From positions 620,001 to 684,000 of the forward strand of contig JAGVVL010000021.1 of assembly GCA_018287875.1 (NCBI GenBank): a stretch of DNA of 64,000 nucleotides. Direction: 5' to 3'. Of the stretch, positions 39,652-49,555 are shown in pieces. A model generated the notes under the pieces. It saw nothing but the letters and a program-made list of their open reading frames with translations, made no database searches and was not told the origin of the DNA. The position numbers were made by a program, and so were the translations under genes. Numbering within the stretch: position 1 is the first letter of the stretch; the number at the start of each line of letters is the position of its first letter. This DNA comes from Nigrospora sphaerica (lineage: Eukaryota; Ascomycota; Sordariomycetes; Amphisphaeriales; Apiosporaceae).

Positions 39652-41331
39652 CCGCATCCTCCCGGATAACAGCGTCCAGTTACATAGCACGTACGGCCCT
39701 GGAGACTGCTATGCTTGCGGAGACCCTAGCCACAGGAGCAACCGGTGCCCCATGCTGGCCTACTGCACTGAGCAAGGCTTCCTGCACTGGGACACTGAAG
39801 CGCAAAGGTACCGCGCAGGCAAGCGTGGAGAGGGCCACTGGCTGGACGAGTCGATCTCGGGAGATTGCCTCCGTCGGAAGAAGCCAGCCATCTGGATGTG
39901 CCTGATGGACATCTTCTTCAACAGGCTGGGAACGTATCAGCAGCAAGCGCACGCCAGGAACGAGCTGTTCAAACGAGACCTCATCACCCAAGAAGACATG
40001 GATGACTTCGCAGCTTATCACCGCCGGGTGCGAATCATTGATCAAGGGCAGACGGAGTCGGCCACAGCAACCGTCAACTCAGTTGAGACCTGCGAGAAGA
40101 CTTGTCAGCCAGAGGTGGACTTCGAATTCATGTGCGTCGGACATGACTCGGACGGCAGAGAGATCCTCCGCGTCGTGGAAAGAGAGCCCCTATCGCCGCG
40201 GATTGCCACGATCGAGGAAATGGGAGACGAGGAGGGCCCAGTTGTCATAGTGAATGCTGGGGAGAAGAGAGTGAGACTGGAGGACGGAAGGTACGCCCCA
40301 AGAGATACCACTCAGCCGACGAACGACCAAGCGAGACAGAGAGGCGATACACCGCCTGTGCGACCGGCGGAAACCACGGATCAAGACATTGCCGACAGAT
40401 GGGCCAAGAGAATCCTTCAGGAATTTGGCGATAAGAAGTTCACGGTCACTTGGGCCGATCTGGTTACGGAAGTCCCGAGCTTTAGTCAAGGACTATTGAA
40501 GGTGGCGACGGACGCCATGGACAAACACCAAGGAATTGAGGAAATTATCGACACGCGCGGGGGCCCCGCAGACCCCGACAGCATCACTGTGAGAATCGGA
40601 GGGGACGCTAAGAACAGCGCTACGACTAAAGGGCCAGGAAGGTTCACTGACGGATCACACCGAACCAATGAACTAAGACAGAAATGGAGAGCGCGAAACA
40701 TGGCAAGACGCGCTGATCAAGACTCCCCACCTATCGTCAACGCGACCGACTTCTTCGCACAGCCAGACGAGATCATAACAGCAAGACCCCTGGGACGTCT
40801 TCCAGTGAGGGTCGGGCCTAACGGCGACGAGACGTTAGTACGAGGATTACTGGACACCGGCGCTGCGATCAATGTCATTGTGGATACATACTGCAAGAAG
40901 AATAACCTGCCCTTTGTGGCATCCAGCACAGTCCTAAGAGGATGGACGGCAAATTCCGCGCCTACCGAGTCGATCGGGACTCTGGCCGATTACCTTTGGA
41001 TTGGGGGACGCAAGATCCGGACAGCGTTCCAGGTCGTTAAGGCTGAGAATAGCGGACACGACATGATCCTCGGGTTGCCGTTCATCTGCGATAGCCGTGC
41101 GGTCATATCCTACAACGTACCCGAAGGCACTCCACCGATAGCCCAGCTTATTATGGGCAATGCGAAGCTCCATGTGCCAGTGGTCCCCGACAGGAAGAAC
41201 GCCGATCAAGGGAATGCAACCGAGGGCTCGGCCCCAAAAGGCGCGCTACTGAGGAAGACAGCCGGCTCAGTAGCGATCACAGGCTGGAGGTCCCAAGTCA
41301 CTGGCCCGCACAGCTCGCGCTTGCAGAACTA
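39636..41331 (+). CDS. gypsy nucleocapsid zinc knuckle and protease
   Basis: After another apparent one-base loss at a G run near 39633, this frame begins RG-rich and carries the CX2CX4HX4C zinc knuckle CYACGDPSHRSNRC (about 39710-39751). A long linker follows, then the aspartic protease: VRGLLDTGAAINVIVD with the DTG triad near 40855, and MILGLPFICDSR, the ILG motif that completes the active site. The zinc knuckle packages RNA; the protease cuts the polyprotein. An A-run loss near 41236-41239 shifts to the RT frame. Confidence 0.85.
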
Positions 41332-42960
41332 GTGGTCAACACGATTATAGCTACGGGAGCCCCTGATCAAGATTTTCCCCAACTAGGAGAAGACGAAACG
41401 ATCGTCAAGAGGATCTCAGATCACGGTCTCCTACTTCTCCTTCAGGGCCTGAGAGATGAGTGCATGGGGGACGAGAGGGCTCCTGCCAGGCACGACGGTA
41501 TGCCCTCATCCCCTCAGTCCGGATGCTTCAAACAAGACCACCCAGATTGTAGTCGCGAAAAGACCACGAACAAGACAGCAGGACAGATCAACACCATGTA
41601 CAAGACAGTCGCCCAGAAAGTGCAGCCAGTGGACGACTACCCTTCGGACGGATCAGTCCCAGCCGGATCGACGTCGTGGAAGCAAAAGGCCCTAGAAGAG
41701 ATCGCAGACAGGCTTCCGCCTAAGCCGCCAGATGGCCCGATGAAGAACATGCAACCAAGATTCACCACCATGGGACTCAAGGAGCGATTGACGGACGAAC
41801 GATGGGTGGAAATCCTTGATCAGCTGAAAACTTCAGAGATGACACCGGAAGAAACGGCCATTTTCAAGCAGATCCTCCAGAACCGAGAAGCTTGCCTAGC
41901 TTGGGACACTATGGATATGGGCCAGATTCGACCAGAGATCTCACCCCTATACGAGATCCGCACGGTTCCTCACGTCGCATGGCAAGCCAAGAGTGTGCCA
42001 ATCCCAGGAGCGCTGATGCCCAAGGCAATTGAGGTCCTTAAGAAGCGCCTTGCCAAAGGATGGCTTGAAGAAGGCCACGGCCCCTACAGGAAAAGCTGGT
42101 TTGTGGTCTCGAAGAAAGACGGCAATGTCAGGCTTATCAATTCGGCTACCCGGCTTAACGGAGTCACGATTAGAGACGCACTGCTACCAAGGGGCTGCGA
42201 CGAGTTCGCGGAGTCGTTCGCAAACTGCCAGATGCTGTCAGGGCTTGACCTCCTTTCCGGATACGACCACTGCCCACTGGCGCTAGTCTCTAGAGACTTG
42301 ACGGCCTTCTCAACGCCGCTAGGAGTCCTACGTATGACGACCCTTCCCCAAGGATTCACTAATTCGCCAGGGCACTTCATCCGAGTCATGGCCAGGATCC
42401 TGTTCGACATTCCTAAGGAAAAGGCCGACTTCTTCTTCGACGACGTCCCAGTTAAAGGACCAACTACACGATACGCTGATCAAGAACTTTACCCTGGGAT
42501 ACGGCGCTTTGTGCTGGAACACCTTGAGAACTTGGACGCCGTCCTGTTTAATATGGAGCTTGCTGGAGTCTCTATTAGCGGGCCAAAGTCCACTTGGTGT
42601 CAGAAGCAGATTGAAGTTGTGGGCTATCTCTGCGGCTCTGACGGTCGTCGACCACCTGAGAGGAAGGTGATCAAGATCAGAGAGTGGAAAGCCTGCAGGG
42701 ACGTCGCGGAGATCCGCAGTTTCCTTGGCTTAGCTGGGTGCTTCCGAGCTTGGATCGTCCGCTATGCCGAGAAGGCAAGACCGTTGACAAGACTCCTACG
42801 AAAGGACATAGTCTTCAGCTGGGGTCCTGATCAAGACACTGCACTCAGAACGCTCAAGAACGAGATAGCCGACGCAGCTGCGCTCATCAAGCCAGAGTAC
42901 GGCACGCACAAGTTCTACCTCAGGACTGACGCTTCTGGTATCGGATGGGGGCAGAGCTAG
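41240..42960 (+). CDS. gypsy reverse transcriptase
   Basis: Frame open from 41240 through the linker into the RT. Motifs in order: FVVSKKDGNVRLINSATRLN, MLSGLDLLSGYDHCPL, TTLPQGFTNSPGHFIRVM, the catalytic FFFDDVPVKGP (the usual YxDD reads FFDD), WCQKQIEVVGYLCGSDG and IRSFLGLAGCFRAWI, then the first RNase H strand FYLRTDASGIGWG. It ends at 42960 through an apparent one-base loss in a run of five G (42947-42951). The phenylalanine at the catalytic box is a mild departure from family practice. Confidence 0.88.
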
Positions 42961-44888
42961 GCCAACTGGTCGACGGCAAGCGACGCCCTATTCGGTTCGA
43001 ATCAGGCTGCTGGAATGACGCTGAAGCCAAATACGACTCTGGCAAGCAAGAGTGTCTCGCCATTGTTAAAGCCTTGAGGAGGCTACGACTCTATCTGTTC
43101 GGCGCGGAGTTTCGCCTGGAGACAGACGCAAGGACTCTCAGGGACCAGCTAAACGACTGCTCAATGAATCTGCTGCCGTCTGCGCCACTGACAAGATGGC
43201 TAGCCTACATCAAGCTATTCGCTTTCGAGGTCCACCACATCCCTGGCAAGACGAATTACATCGCAGATGCCCTGTCTCGGAAAGGCCGCGGTCCATCCGA
43301 CGACACCGACGATGCTCTTGAGGGCGACATTGACGACTACATTGAGTCGAACATCAACACTGTGGTTTCCGATCAAGACAACCCACGCTCCGAGTGGGCA
43401 GATGTTCGCCACTACCTCGCTACACTAGAGATGCCACAGCGCCTAAAGAACCCGAGCACCCAGACCCTGAGACGACAAGCCACACGGTTCAAAACCAGGG
43501 CCCAGCGCTTCCTACTCCGAGAAGGAATCCTCTTTAAACAAGCCTCGGACAAGATGCCACCACGCCGAGTAGTGGAAACTCTGGATCAGAAACGCGCTAT
43601 CTTCGAGCAAGCACATCAAGACCTGGGTCACAAGGGTCGAGACGCAACCTATAAGAGGATCTCCAACCTCTACTGGTGGGACAACATGTACAAGGATGTC
43701 CGCGACTGGCAAGCAACCTGCCTGCGATGCGCCAAAGCCTCTGATCAACGACCTTCCGACACGCAACTCTGGACTGAGCCGTCAGACATCCTCACAGTCT
43801 GGGTCATAGATGTCCAGTACATGCCTTCTTGCAGGGGACACATTGCTACTGTGGAAGCTCGCTGCGAAGCCTCTGGCTATCTCGAAGCTATGAGCCTGCA
43901 GAAGGTCAACTCCGCTGCAATCGCCCGCTTCATCAAGACCAGGATCATCTACCAGCACGGGTGCTTCCGCCGGCTTAAGGTGGATGGCGGCCCAGAGAAC
44001 AAGGGCGAAGTCATTGAGGCCGCCAAGCAGCTAGGGTACGAGATATCCTCTGCGCCAGCCTACAGCTCCAAGACGCAGGGTCTGATCGAGAATGGGCACA
44101 AGAGCATTGCCAAGAGTCTCATGAAGATGACTAACGGAACGGGCAAGAACTGGACCTCTCTGCTGCCCCTGGCGGTTTGGGCTGACAGAACTATGGTACG
44201 CTACTTCGGCATGTCCTCGTACAGGCTCCTATACGGAAGGGAACCATTGATGCCCTTCGAACTCAGCACACCGACTTGGCGAGTGCTCAACTGGGACGAG
44301 AGCATGGACTACGACGAGCTTTTAGAACGACGGATCCGGATGTTAGAAAAGCGACCCGAGGACGTTACGGCAGCCTGCCAAGCAATAGCTGCCCAAAGAA
44401 AACGGAGAGCGCAAGCTGTTGATCAACGGAGCCATCACAGGATGCGACCAGCCCCTTTAACGAAAGAACACCTTGTCCTTGCTTACGACTACGTCCGCCA
44501 TATTGACATGTCCAACTCGAGGAAGCTCCAGTACCGCTGGATGGGCCCGTACAGGATCGAAGAGATTATGCCGCATAATCGCTTCAAGCTGAAGGACGTC
44601 ACCGGTCAGCCCATCAGAGGAATCTTCCACGGCGACCGATTGAAAACATTCGTCAAGGACCCCGACGGAACCTGGGAACCTATAGACGCGGACAAGGACA
44701 TCTGGAGTCAAGGCGACCCATTGGCACCACCTGGGCCTAATCAACAGACAGCACCGAGGGCCGAAAGACGGAATTTGCGCACCAAGGACCCCACAGTCCC
44801 TCAAGAGAGAACTGTCAAGACAAGGATTGAAATACCGGTCCCATCAGGCACCTTGCAAGGCTATGAGCGCATCCCAGGCTATTTCTAG
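42945..44888 (+). CDS. gypsy RNase H and integrase
   Basis: 647 codons that continue the polyprotein. The RNase H remainder has DSGKQECLAIVKALRRLRLY, LETDARTLRDQL and VHHIPGKTNYIADALSR. The integrase HHCC zinc finger follows (HQDLGHKGRDATYKRIS, then CLRCAKA), then the core with D in VWVIDVQYMPS, D in LKVDGGPENKG and E in GLIENGHKSIAKSL. The C-terminal domain has GPYRIEEIMPHNRFKLKD, a GPY/F module, and no chromodomain. Ends at 44888, about 250 bp before the polypurine tract. Confidence 0.9.
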   Translation: MGAELGQLVDGKRRPIRFESGCWNDAEAKYDSGKQECLAIVKALRRLRLYLFGAEFRLETDARTLRDQLNDCSMNLLPSAPLTRWLAYIKLFAFEVHHIPGKTNYIADALSRKGRGPSDDTDDALEGDIDDYIESNINTVVSDQDNPRSEWADVRHYLATLEMPQRLKNPSTQTLRRQATRFKTRAQRFLLREGILFKQASDKMPPRRVVETLDQKRAIFEQAHQDLGHKGRDATYKRISNLYWWDNMYKDVRDWQATCLRCAKASDQRPSDTQLWTEPSDILTVWVIDVQYMPSCRGHIATVEARCEASGYLEAMSLQKVNSAAIARFIKTRIIYQHGCFRRLKVDGGPENKGEVIEAAKQLGYEISSAPAYSSKTQGLIENGHKSIAKSLMKMTNGTGKNWTSLLPLAVWADRTMVRYFGMSSYRLLYGREPLMPFELSTPTWRVLNWDESMDYDELLERRIRMLEKRPEDVTAACQAIAAQRKRRAQAVDQRSHHRMRPAPLTKEHLVLAYDYVRHIDMSNSRKLQYRWMGPYRIEEIMPHNRFKLKDVTGQPIRGIFHGDRLKTFVKDPDGTWEPIDADKDIWSQGDPLAPPGPNQQTAPRAERRNLRTKDPTVPQERTVKTRIEIPVPSGTLQGYERIPGYF

Positions 44889-45134
44889 CTACTGGGAAAT
44901 TCCTAAAGAACTGAAAACCGATCGATTGACCTGTCGGGTAAAACGAGGGAAAGCTACGCTATGGGGGACGACTACGCTGCCCTATACTGCTGCGGGAACT
45001 GTACGAGGAAAGAGGACGTTTTGATCAAGAGATAGCACAGGACTGGCCCTTCTCATATCCAGCTTGTCTGTCTCTATTTTGCTAGTTGCTTTGTTTTCAT
45101 TTTCTTTCTTTCTTTCATTTCGACACACTGCGCT

Positions 45135-45146
45135 GTGGGGGACGGT
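45135..45146 (+). other. gypsy polypurine tract
   Basis: GTGGGGGACGGT directly abuts the 3' LTR, the position where plus-strand synthesis starts. Confidence 0.65.
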
Positions 45147-45447
45147 TGAGACCGGGCCAGGGCGCTTATGTCAGCCTTGATCAAGGGTGTACGCATATAT
45201 AGGTCAGCCTCCGAAGCGTAGTTCTTGTGGGAGACACCATGGCGTTTTTCCCATCTTTCACTTCAACCACTACGCCTAGGCGCAGCTTCTCACACTCATT
45301 TCTGTATCTATTTTGAACCTCTTTTGCTGTCCTACATTAAGGACTGCCTTGATCAACAGTATCCTCACCTCTGCTTTACTTTTGGGATCGACCTCACGAC
45401 CGTGTCTTTCCACCAGACTCCCTACAGTTCGGGGTTTCTTGGTTCCA
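45147..45447 (+). repeat. gypsy 3' LTR
   Basis: 301 bp, identical by eye to 37554-37854. Confidence 0.95.
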
Positions 45448-45451
45448 TTAT

Positions 45452-45835
45452 GGACCTGTACAGCTGGGTTCCTGCGTAGGAAGGCCTGTAGCCACCTCTT
45501 TCCGAGTGGCTCGCTGTCGCCTTGAGCCCGGAGGATGCGTTCGGCGAACTCCTTAACTTGGGCGTGTGAAGGCGGAAGCCCTAGGGCAGCTTGGGTCAGG
45601 ATCCAAGTCGTAAGTAGCTCTTCCTGGACTGGTCTGAGCCTCTGTTGGTCTGCAAAGGCTTCGGGTCTAGGTTGATGACCTTTAATTCGGTTTTGAAGTG
45701 TTGACTTCGGTATACCTTAATTTCGAGAGGTCTGCTTGATTCCACCCCCAGCTGCAATAGCAGTTAGGGCTTGTTGAAGTTCTGCTTCTGAATATTGCTT
45801 CATGATAAGAAATTGAATGCAGATATCAAGTTTCG
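45452..45835 (-). pseudogene. pogo transposase N-terminal fragment
   Basis: Minus-strand start at about 45802 (MKQYSEAELQQALTAIAAGG) followed by SKSTLQNR-type helix-turn-helix and the region RLRPVQEELLTTWILTQAAL up to AVQVH. The equivalent of 3321-3680 is covered. A TAA interrupts it near 45720. Catalytic residues are missing. Confidence 0.82.
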
Positions 45836-45897
45836 GATAGATTGAAGTAAATTTGCTAAAGTAAATACAAAAAGAAATCGAGGGCTTGGAAATTCGG

Positions 45898-45991
45898 TGG
45901 CTGGTTTTTGGGGGGCCCAAATGTGGGGGGGGCCCAAATGTGGGGGGGGCCCAAATGTGGGGGGGGGGGCCCAAATGGGGGTCCTCGAACT
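45898..45991 (-). repeat. Expanded inverted-repeat end of the pogo relic
   Basis: Contains four GGGCCCAAATG(T)-type subunits, each followed by a run of 7-11 G, where the intact element has two. It appears to be tandem expansion of the transposase-binding subunit, or slippage in G runs. It ends GAACT at 45991 before TA. Confidence 0.8.
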
Positions 45992-45993
45992 TA

Positions 45994-46285
45994 ATAATAA
46001 TAATAATATATAGATGTAAGGGAGGAGACGCTGGAGAGGTGCATCAGCAGGCTGGTCACCTGACCTGCGACATAGACCCACCGGCGGCCTACTAGCGAGG
46101 AGCGGGCGCACCGCTGGCGCCCGACCTGGACTTAGATTCTGCAAGAATCAGTCTTGCAGTGGAATTGAGCCTGCCCTTCGCTACCCTATACCTGACGGTG
46201 CCACTGTGATTCCTCCGGATCCTTACAATAGAAGGAAATAGCAGTCTTACCCTTTACCACACCAATTAAAAAAAAAGTGGTGATG
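45994..46285. other. Intergenic after the nested transposons
   Basis: Starts with an AT-rich (AAT)n stretch (45993-46010). No feature otherwise. Confidence 0.35.
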
Positions 46286-46839
46286 CTAGCTTACGTAGCG
46301 TATCGCTATTAGCGGTTCGGCTGTTAACGTGACTGCATGCCGGTAATTATAAACCAACATCCCACTAGGCGACCGATCTTTCAACATCGGTCGTGTGCAC
46401 AATCCAGCCCACGGCCGCACCGACTGTTCGACGACTGGGCCACTAGCGTGATTGTAGGGCGCGATAGAAAAATGCGGGCTTCGTACACCATCGTCAGCAC
46501 GAGACCCGTCAGCCACGCGCTTGCAGTCCGTGGCATGACGTGGTACCCATTCATGAGCATACAGTCGGCGAGACCTAACTCCAAAAAGCACAAAGCGTTC
46601 CATAGTCATACCTTCTACTCGGAGATGGTCCTCTGCCGGAACGAAATGTTTCCCAAGCCTGTGGCCAGCTCGTCGAACAAGCTTAAAATGTTCGCCACCT
46701 GCTCTCGTCGCATCCTGAGCCGGGGCCTCCTGCCATCCTCGCACGCCTGCATGGGTCTACACGCCAGCCCCGTCTCCCTCCTCTGAAGGCCTGACCCTGC
46801 AGCCAGTGGCCTTGGGCAACCGAATCTATCCACGACCAT
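46286..46839 (-). pseudogene. Unknown gene, probably decayed
   Basis: Two minus-strand frames look protein-like in succession: 46839-46615 (LRMRREQVANILSLFDELAT, GLGNISFRQRTISE) and, in another frame, 46744-46286 (RRLYAHEWVPRHATDCKRVA, SPHFSIAPYNHASGPVVEQS). They would join with an intron or frameshift near 46610-46620. I do not recognise the family. Composition and length are protein-like, but the broken frame argues against a working gene. Confidence 0.35.
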
Positions 46840-46913
46840 GCGCTGCCGTCCCGTCGGCTTGAGGGACGCAAGCGATACCCATTGCCGTCGCAGCGGTCGC
46901 CGGTGTTTTCTAC

Positions 46914-47707
46914 TTACGCACGGCCGCAGACTTCCACCTCTGTTATCGGGACCACACTCTTTTGGTGGTACTGACGGCGTCGCATTGTTTGTCGTATCGC
47001 TCGACGCGGCTCTTGAAGGCTGGCTGACGGCCGGCTGGTATTCTGCGTGAAATGGTTAGCAACGCGTGCTCTGACAACCCTAGCTTTAATCCTGGTCATG
47101 CCTACCTCTATGCTCTTGTTGCATGGGCGGCTGCTGTACGAGCCTCTGTGGTAAGAGCTTTTGTTGCCTGCTTCGGGGTTGTCGGTACCCACGGCGATGC
47201 CCTCATCGTCGGGAAAGTCATCGTATGCCGACACGGGGCCTGAAACAGCTATCGCACCCGGACTATATTCGGGGTCGGTTTCGTACTCGGCGTCCATGTC
47301 GAGATTAGTGTTCGCATTAGGGTCGACCATTGGTTCGTGGTCGGTATTCGGGGCACAGTCGACTACACGCTCATGCTCGAGCTCAATTGGTTGGGCCGCG
47401 GCGCTTGATCGAGTCACGCGAGCTCCTGCTCGGGAACGAGCGTCGCTAGTCGACAACCGGCGTAACTACTGCTGTCAGTCACTGGCCGATGAACGGGGCC
47501 ACTGGAGAGAACACAAACAAGCCTGTTCACGTCGGGCAATGCCTGGCCGTGTGGGAGATGCATCACCGTTTCCATCCTTTGATGCGTCGGGTTCCAGTAT
47601 GCGAGGGCGCTGAAGACGTCACAGTGTTTCCCCAGCTTAACCGTCTTGTTCTGGAGAGACAGGCCGCTCTTCCGAATCTTGTCCTTCTGGCCCTTGCTAT
47701 GGGCCAT
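46914..47707 (-). pseudogene. Small MADS-box-like protein with acidic tail, copy 2
   Basis: From ATG 47707 (MAHSKGQKDKIRKSGLSLQ) the protein matches copy 1 at 9232-8838 through MADS-like basic and hydrophobic parts (KTVKLGKHCDVFSALAYWNP, RMETVMHLPHGQALPDVNRL). The frame ends at 47414, but a neighbouring frame goes on (ARVTRSSAAAQPIELE) into a long acidic tail (NLDMDAEYETDPEYSPG and DDFPDDEGIAVGTDNPEAGN) and a basic C-terminus ending at 46914. One missing base near 47420 would give a single protein. A MADS-type DNA-binding role is tentative; the acidic tail would suit an activator. Confidence 0.5.
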
Positions 47708-49555
47708 GGTCGCGCTCGGGTTGACGAAATCGGCTTCCAGGACGTGCGATAGCCGACACAATGCTCTTTGTGGTGCTCATGCTGGATTAGTTGCGAGTGT
47801 CGGACTTAAAAGGCGACTGAGTGTTGATCTTGTCTGGGCATCGTTGTAGGGAGTGGGAGAAGTTGCGCAAGAGGGGCTGGAGGCGACGCATCCCGCGCTG
47901 CGTCGGAAGTGGCTCAGCTCCACCTTGGCCGCTGTCCATTCCGGCGTCGACAGTGGAGCTCAGCCCTGTAGGCGAGGTGATGCAGCCACCCTGGCGCCCC
48001 AAACGACCCTGCTCTGGTTTTGGACGCTTCGGCTCGTTCGCACTAACTGCCTCGCCTGCCCGATTGCTGTTTTGCACGCCCTCGAGAGACAGCGCTTCTT
48101 TCTCCTCCTCTTTTCGTCCTCCTATAGCCATTTCGCTACTCGGAGACTTGACTTTGATTACTTTAAAAATATATACCTTTATATGCATGCACACATACAT
48201 ATGATCACTACCATGCGACCAAGATAACATGACGATGTTGGCTTTTCGGAGCAGCGCCGGTTGACCAGCTGCCGAGGCGATGTTCTTTTCTCTTCCTTCT
48301 CATGCAGTATTTCGCCACCGTAAACACGTCCCCAGTCGGCGCAGTTAGGTAGTACGTATGTTGCCTGCGTCAAAGGGTTATATACCTCCAGATCGCAATG
48401 GCCCAGCGATCAGGTAGGATTACACAGCTACGAATATCCCATGTGCTGTAGAGACAACTCGTCCAGGCGCAGCAGGAGCGTATCCACGTACTCAAGTGGC
48501 GGAGAGCTGTGAACGGTTCGGTCACTGAACTCCTAGCCTACGGGGAGCTTATGGGGCGGTACGGCTCCGCGCATCTAAATTCTGTGTGTGCAAAACGACT
48601 GTCACCTCTCCTGAGGCCACGTCCAATCCATTGGTGGTGCTGGCCGAGAGAGAGCCGAGATGTGTGGTTCACGGAGGTCCAAGGCGAGGGGGGCGACTAA
48701 GATCCAAGAGAAAGCAGTCAAACAGAGCGTCGGAGCACGACTGAAGTTCTTCGAGAGACCCCTGCACGCCGAAACTCCGGCAGCATCTGTTCCTGTCTAC
48801 GCGATCGGCACTTTATGTAGCGGCGCCATTTGATGTAGCTGGAAACATGGCGTCCACCGAACGGCCTCCCGAGCTCTCTCGGCCGGAAATCCACAAGGCC
48901 TAACATTTTTCAGGGTAGGCGGAGGCTCGGCCGAGTGAAATGGAAAAGAAACCGAAATATATCATGACAAGTTCTTCAATCCTTCGAAACCTTACGTCCT
49001 GTGCCCGTGTTTAAGCTTAGCCCCGAGATTCTAATTGGGGAAGACGTCGCCGAAGCTCGAACGGGACCATGAGCTACCCCGCAGCAGGTTCTCTTGGGCC
49101 CTCCTGGAACCTGGGCTTCGCGCATAGAAAGTTAGGACAAGCCTGTAGGCTCTCATTGCGCGCTGTCGTTGTTCGGCAGCTGGGCAATGCATATACCGTA
49201 CCGACGGCGGCTCTGGAGTTGCTTACTGCCTCGTGAACGTCGACACCACCGAATCCCATCTCACTGCCGCCAGATAGAGACGTACGAGCGCAACGGCACA
49301 CTGATCTAGCAGAACGAAATCCACTGGAGAAAACTGTTCTCCGCAGATGCCGCGCTGGGGTGGGATGAATAGAAGACATGCGCAATCCATCAAACGCTAT
49401 CTATGGCCAGCGCGAGGTTGGCTTGTTCGTTACCACATACGTCAGGATAGTAGGCCAGTCTTACGCACCGCCAACTCTTGGTCAAGGCCAGAGTGTTTCG
49501 GATTAGAAACGAACTACGACGAAGAGCAAGTGGTTGTTATACATGCTTTATTCAA
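47708..49555. other. Intergenic, nothing recognised
   Basis: No domain-bearing frame, repeat or RNA gene found. Presumed promoter of MADS-like copy 2 at the left and 3' flank of the nuclease-kinase gene at the right. Confidence 0.35.

Larger units (their letters stand above)
37554..45447 (+). mobile_element. Ty3/gypsy LTR retrotransposon, very recent insertion
   Basis: 7894 bp with identical 301-bp LTRs (37554-37854, 45147-45447) that start TG and end CA, flanked by TTAT (37550-37553 and 45448-45451; ATTAT if the LTR's last A is counted). The order gag, zinc knuckle, protease, RT, RNase H, integrase is the gypsy order. Primer site 37855-37904, polypurine tract 45135-45146. Four apparent single-base losses break gag-pol. 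It inserted into an already decayed pogo copy. The sequence GATCAA is about ten times more frequent than expected inside it. Confidence 0.95.
37089..45991 (-). mobile_element. Internally deleted pogo/Fot relic split by a gypsy element
   Basis: Outer parts are 37089-37548 (C-terminal coiled-coil region) and 45452-45991 (5' end and N-terminus), both in minus orientation and roughly 85-88% identical to the 3171-5035 element, with TA at 37087-37088 and 45992-45993. About 890 bp of the transposase, including the whole catalytic core, is absent between the halves. The two ends do not match well: the left reads AGTTAGGTGACCCCCATTTGG, the right AGTTCGAGGACCCCCATTTGG. The gypsy element sits exactly at the junction. 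Confidence 0.82.
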
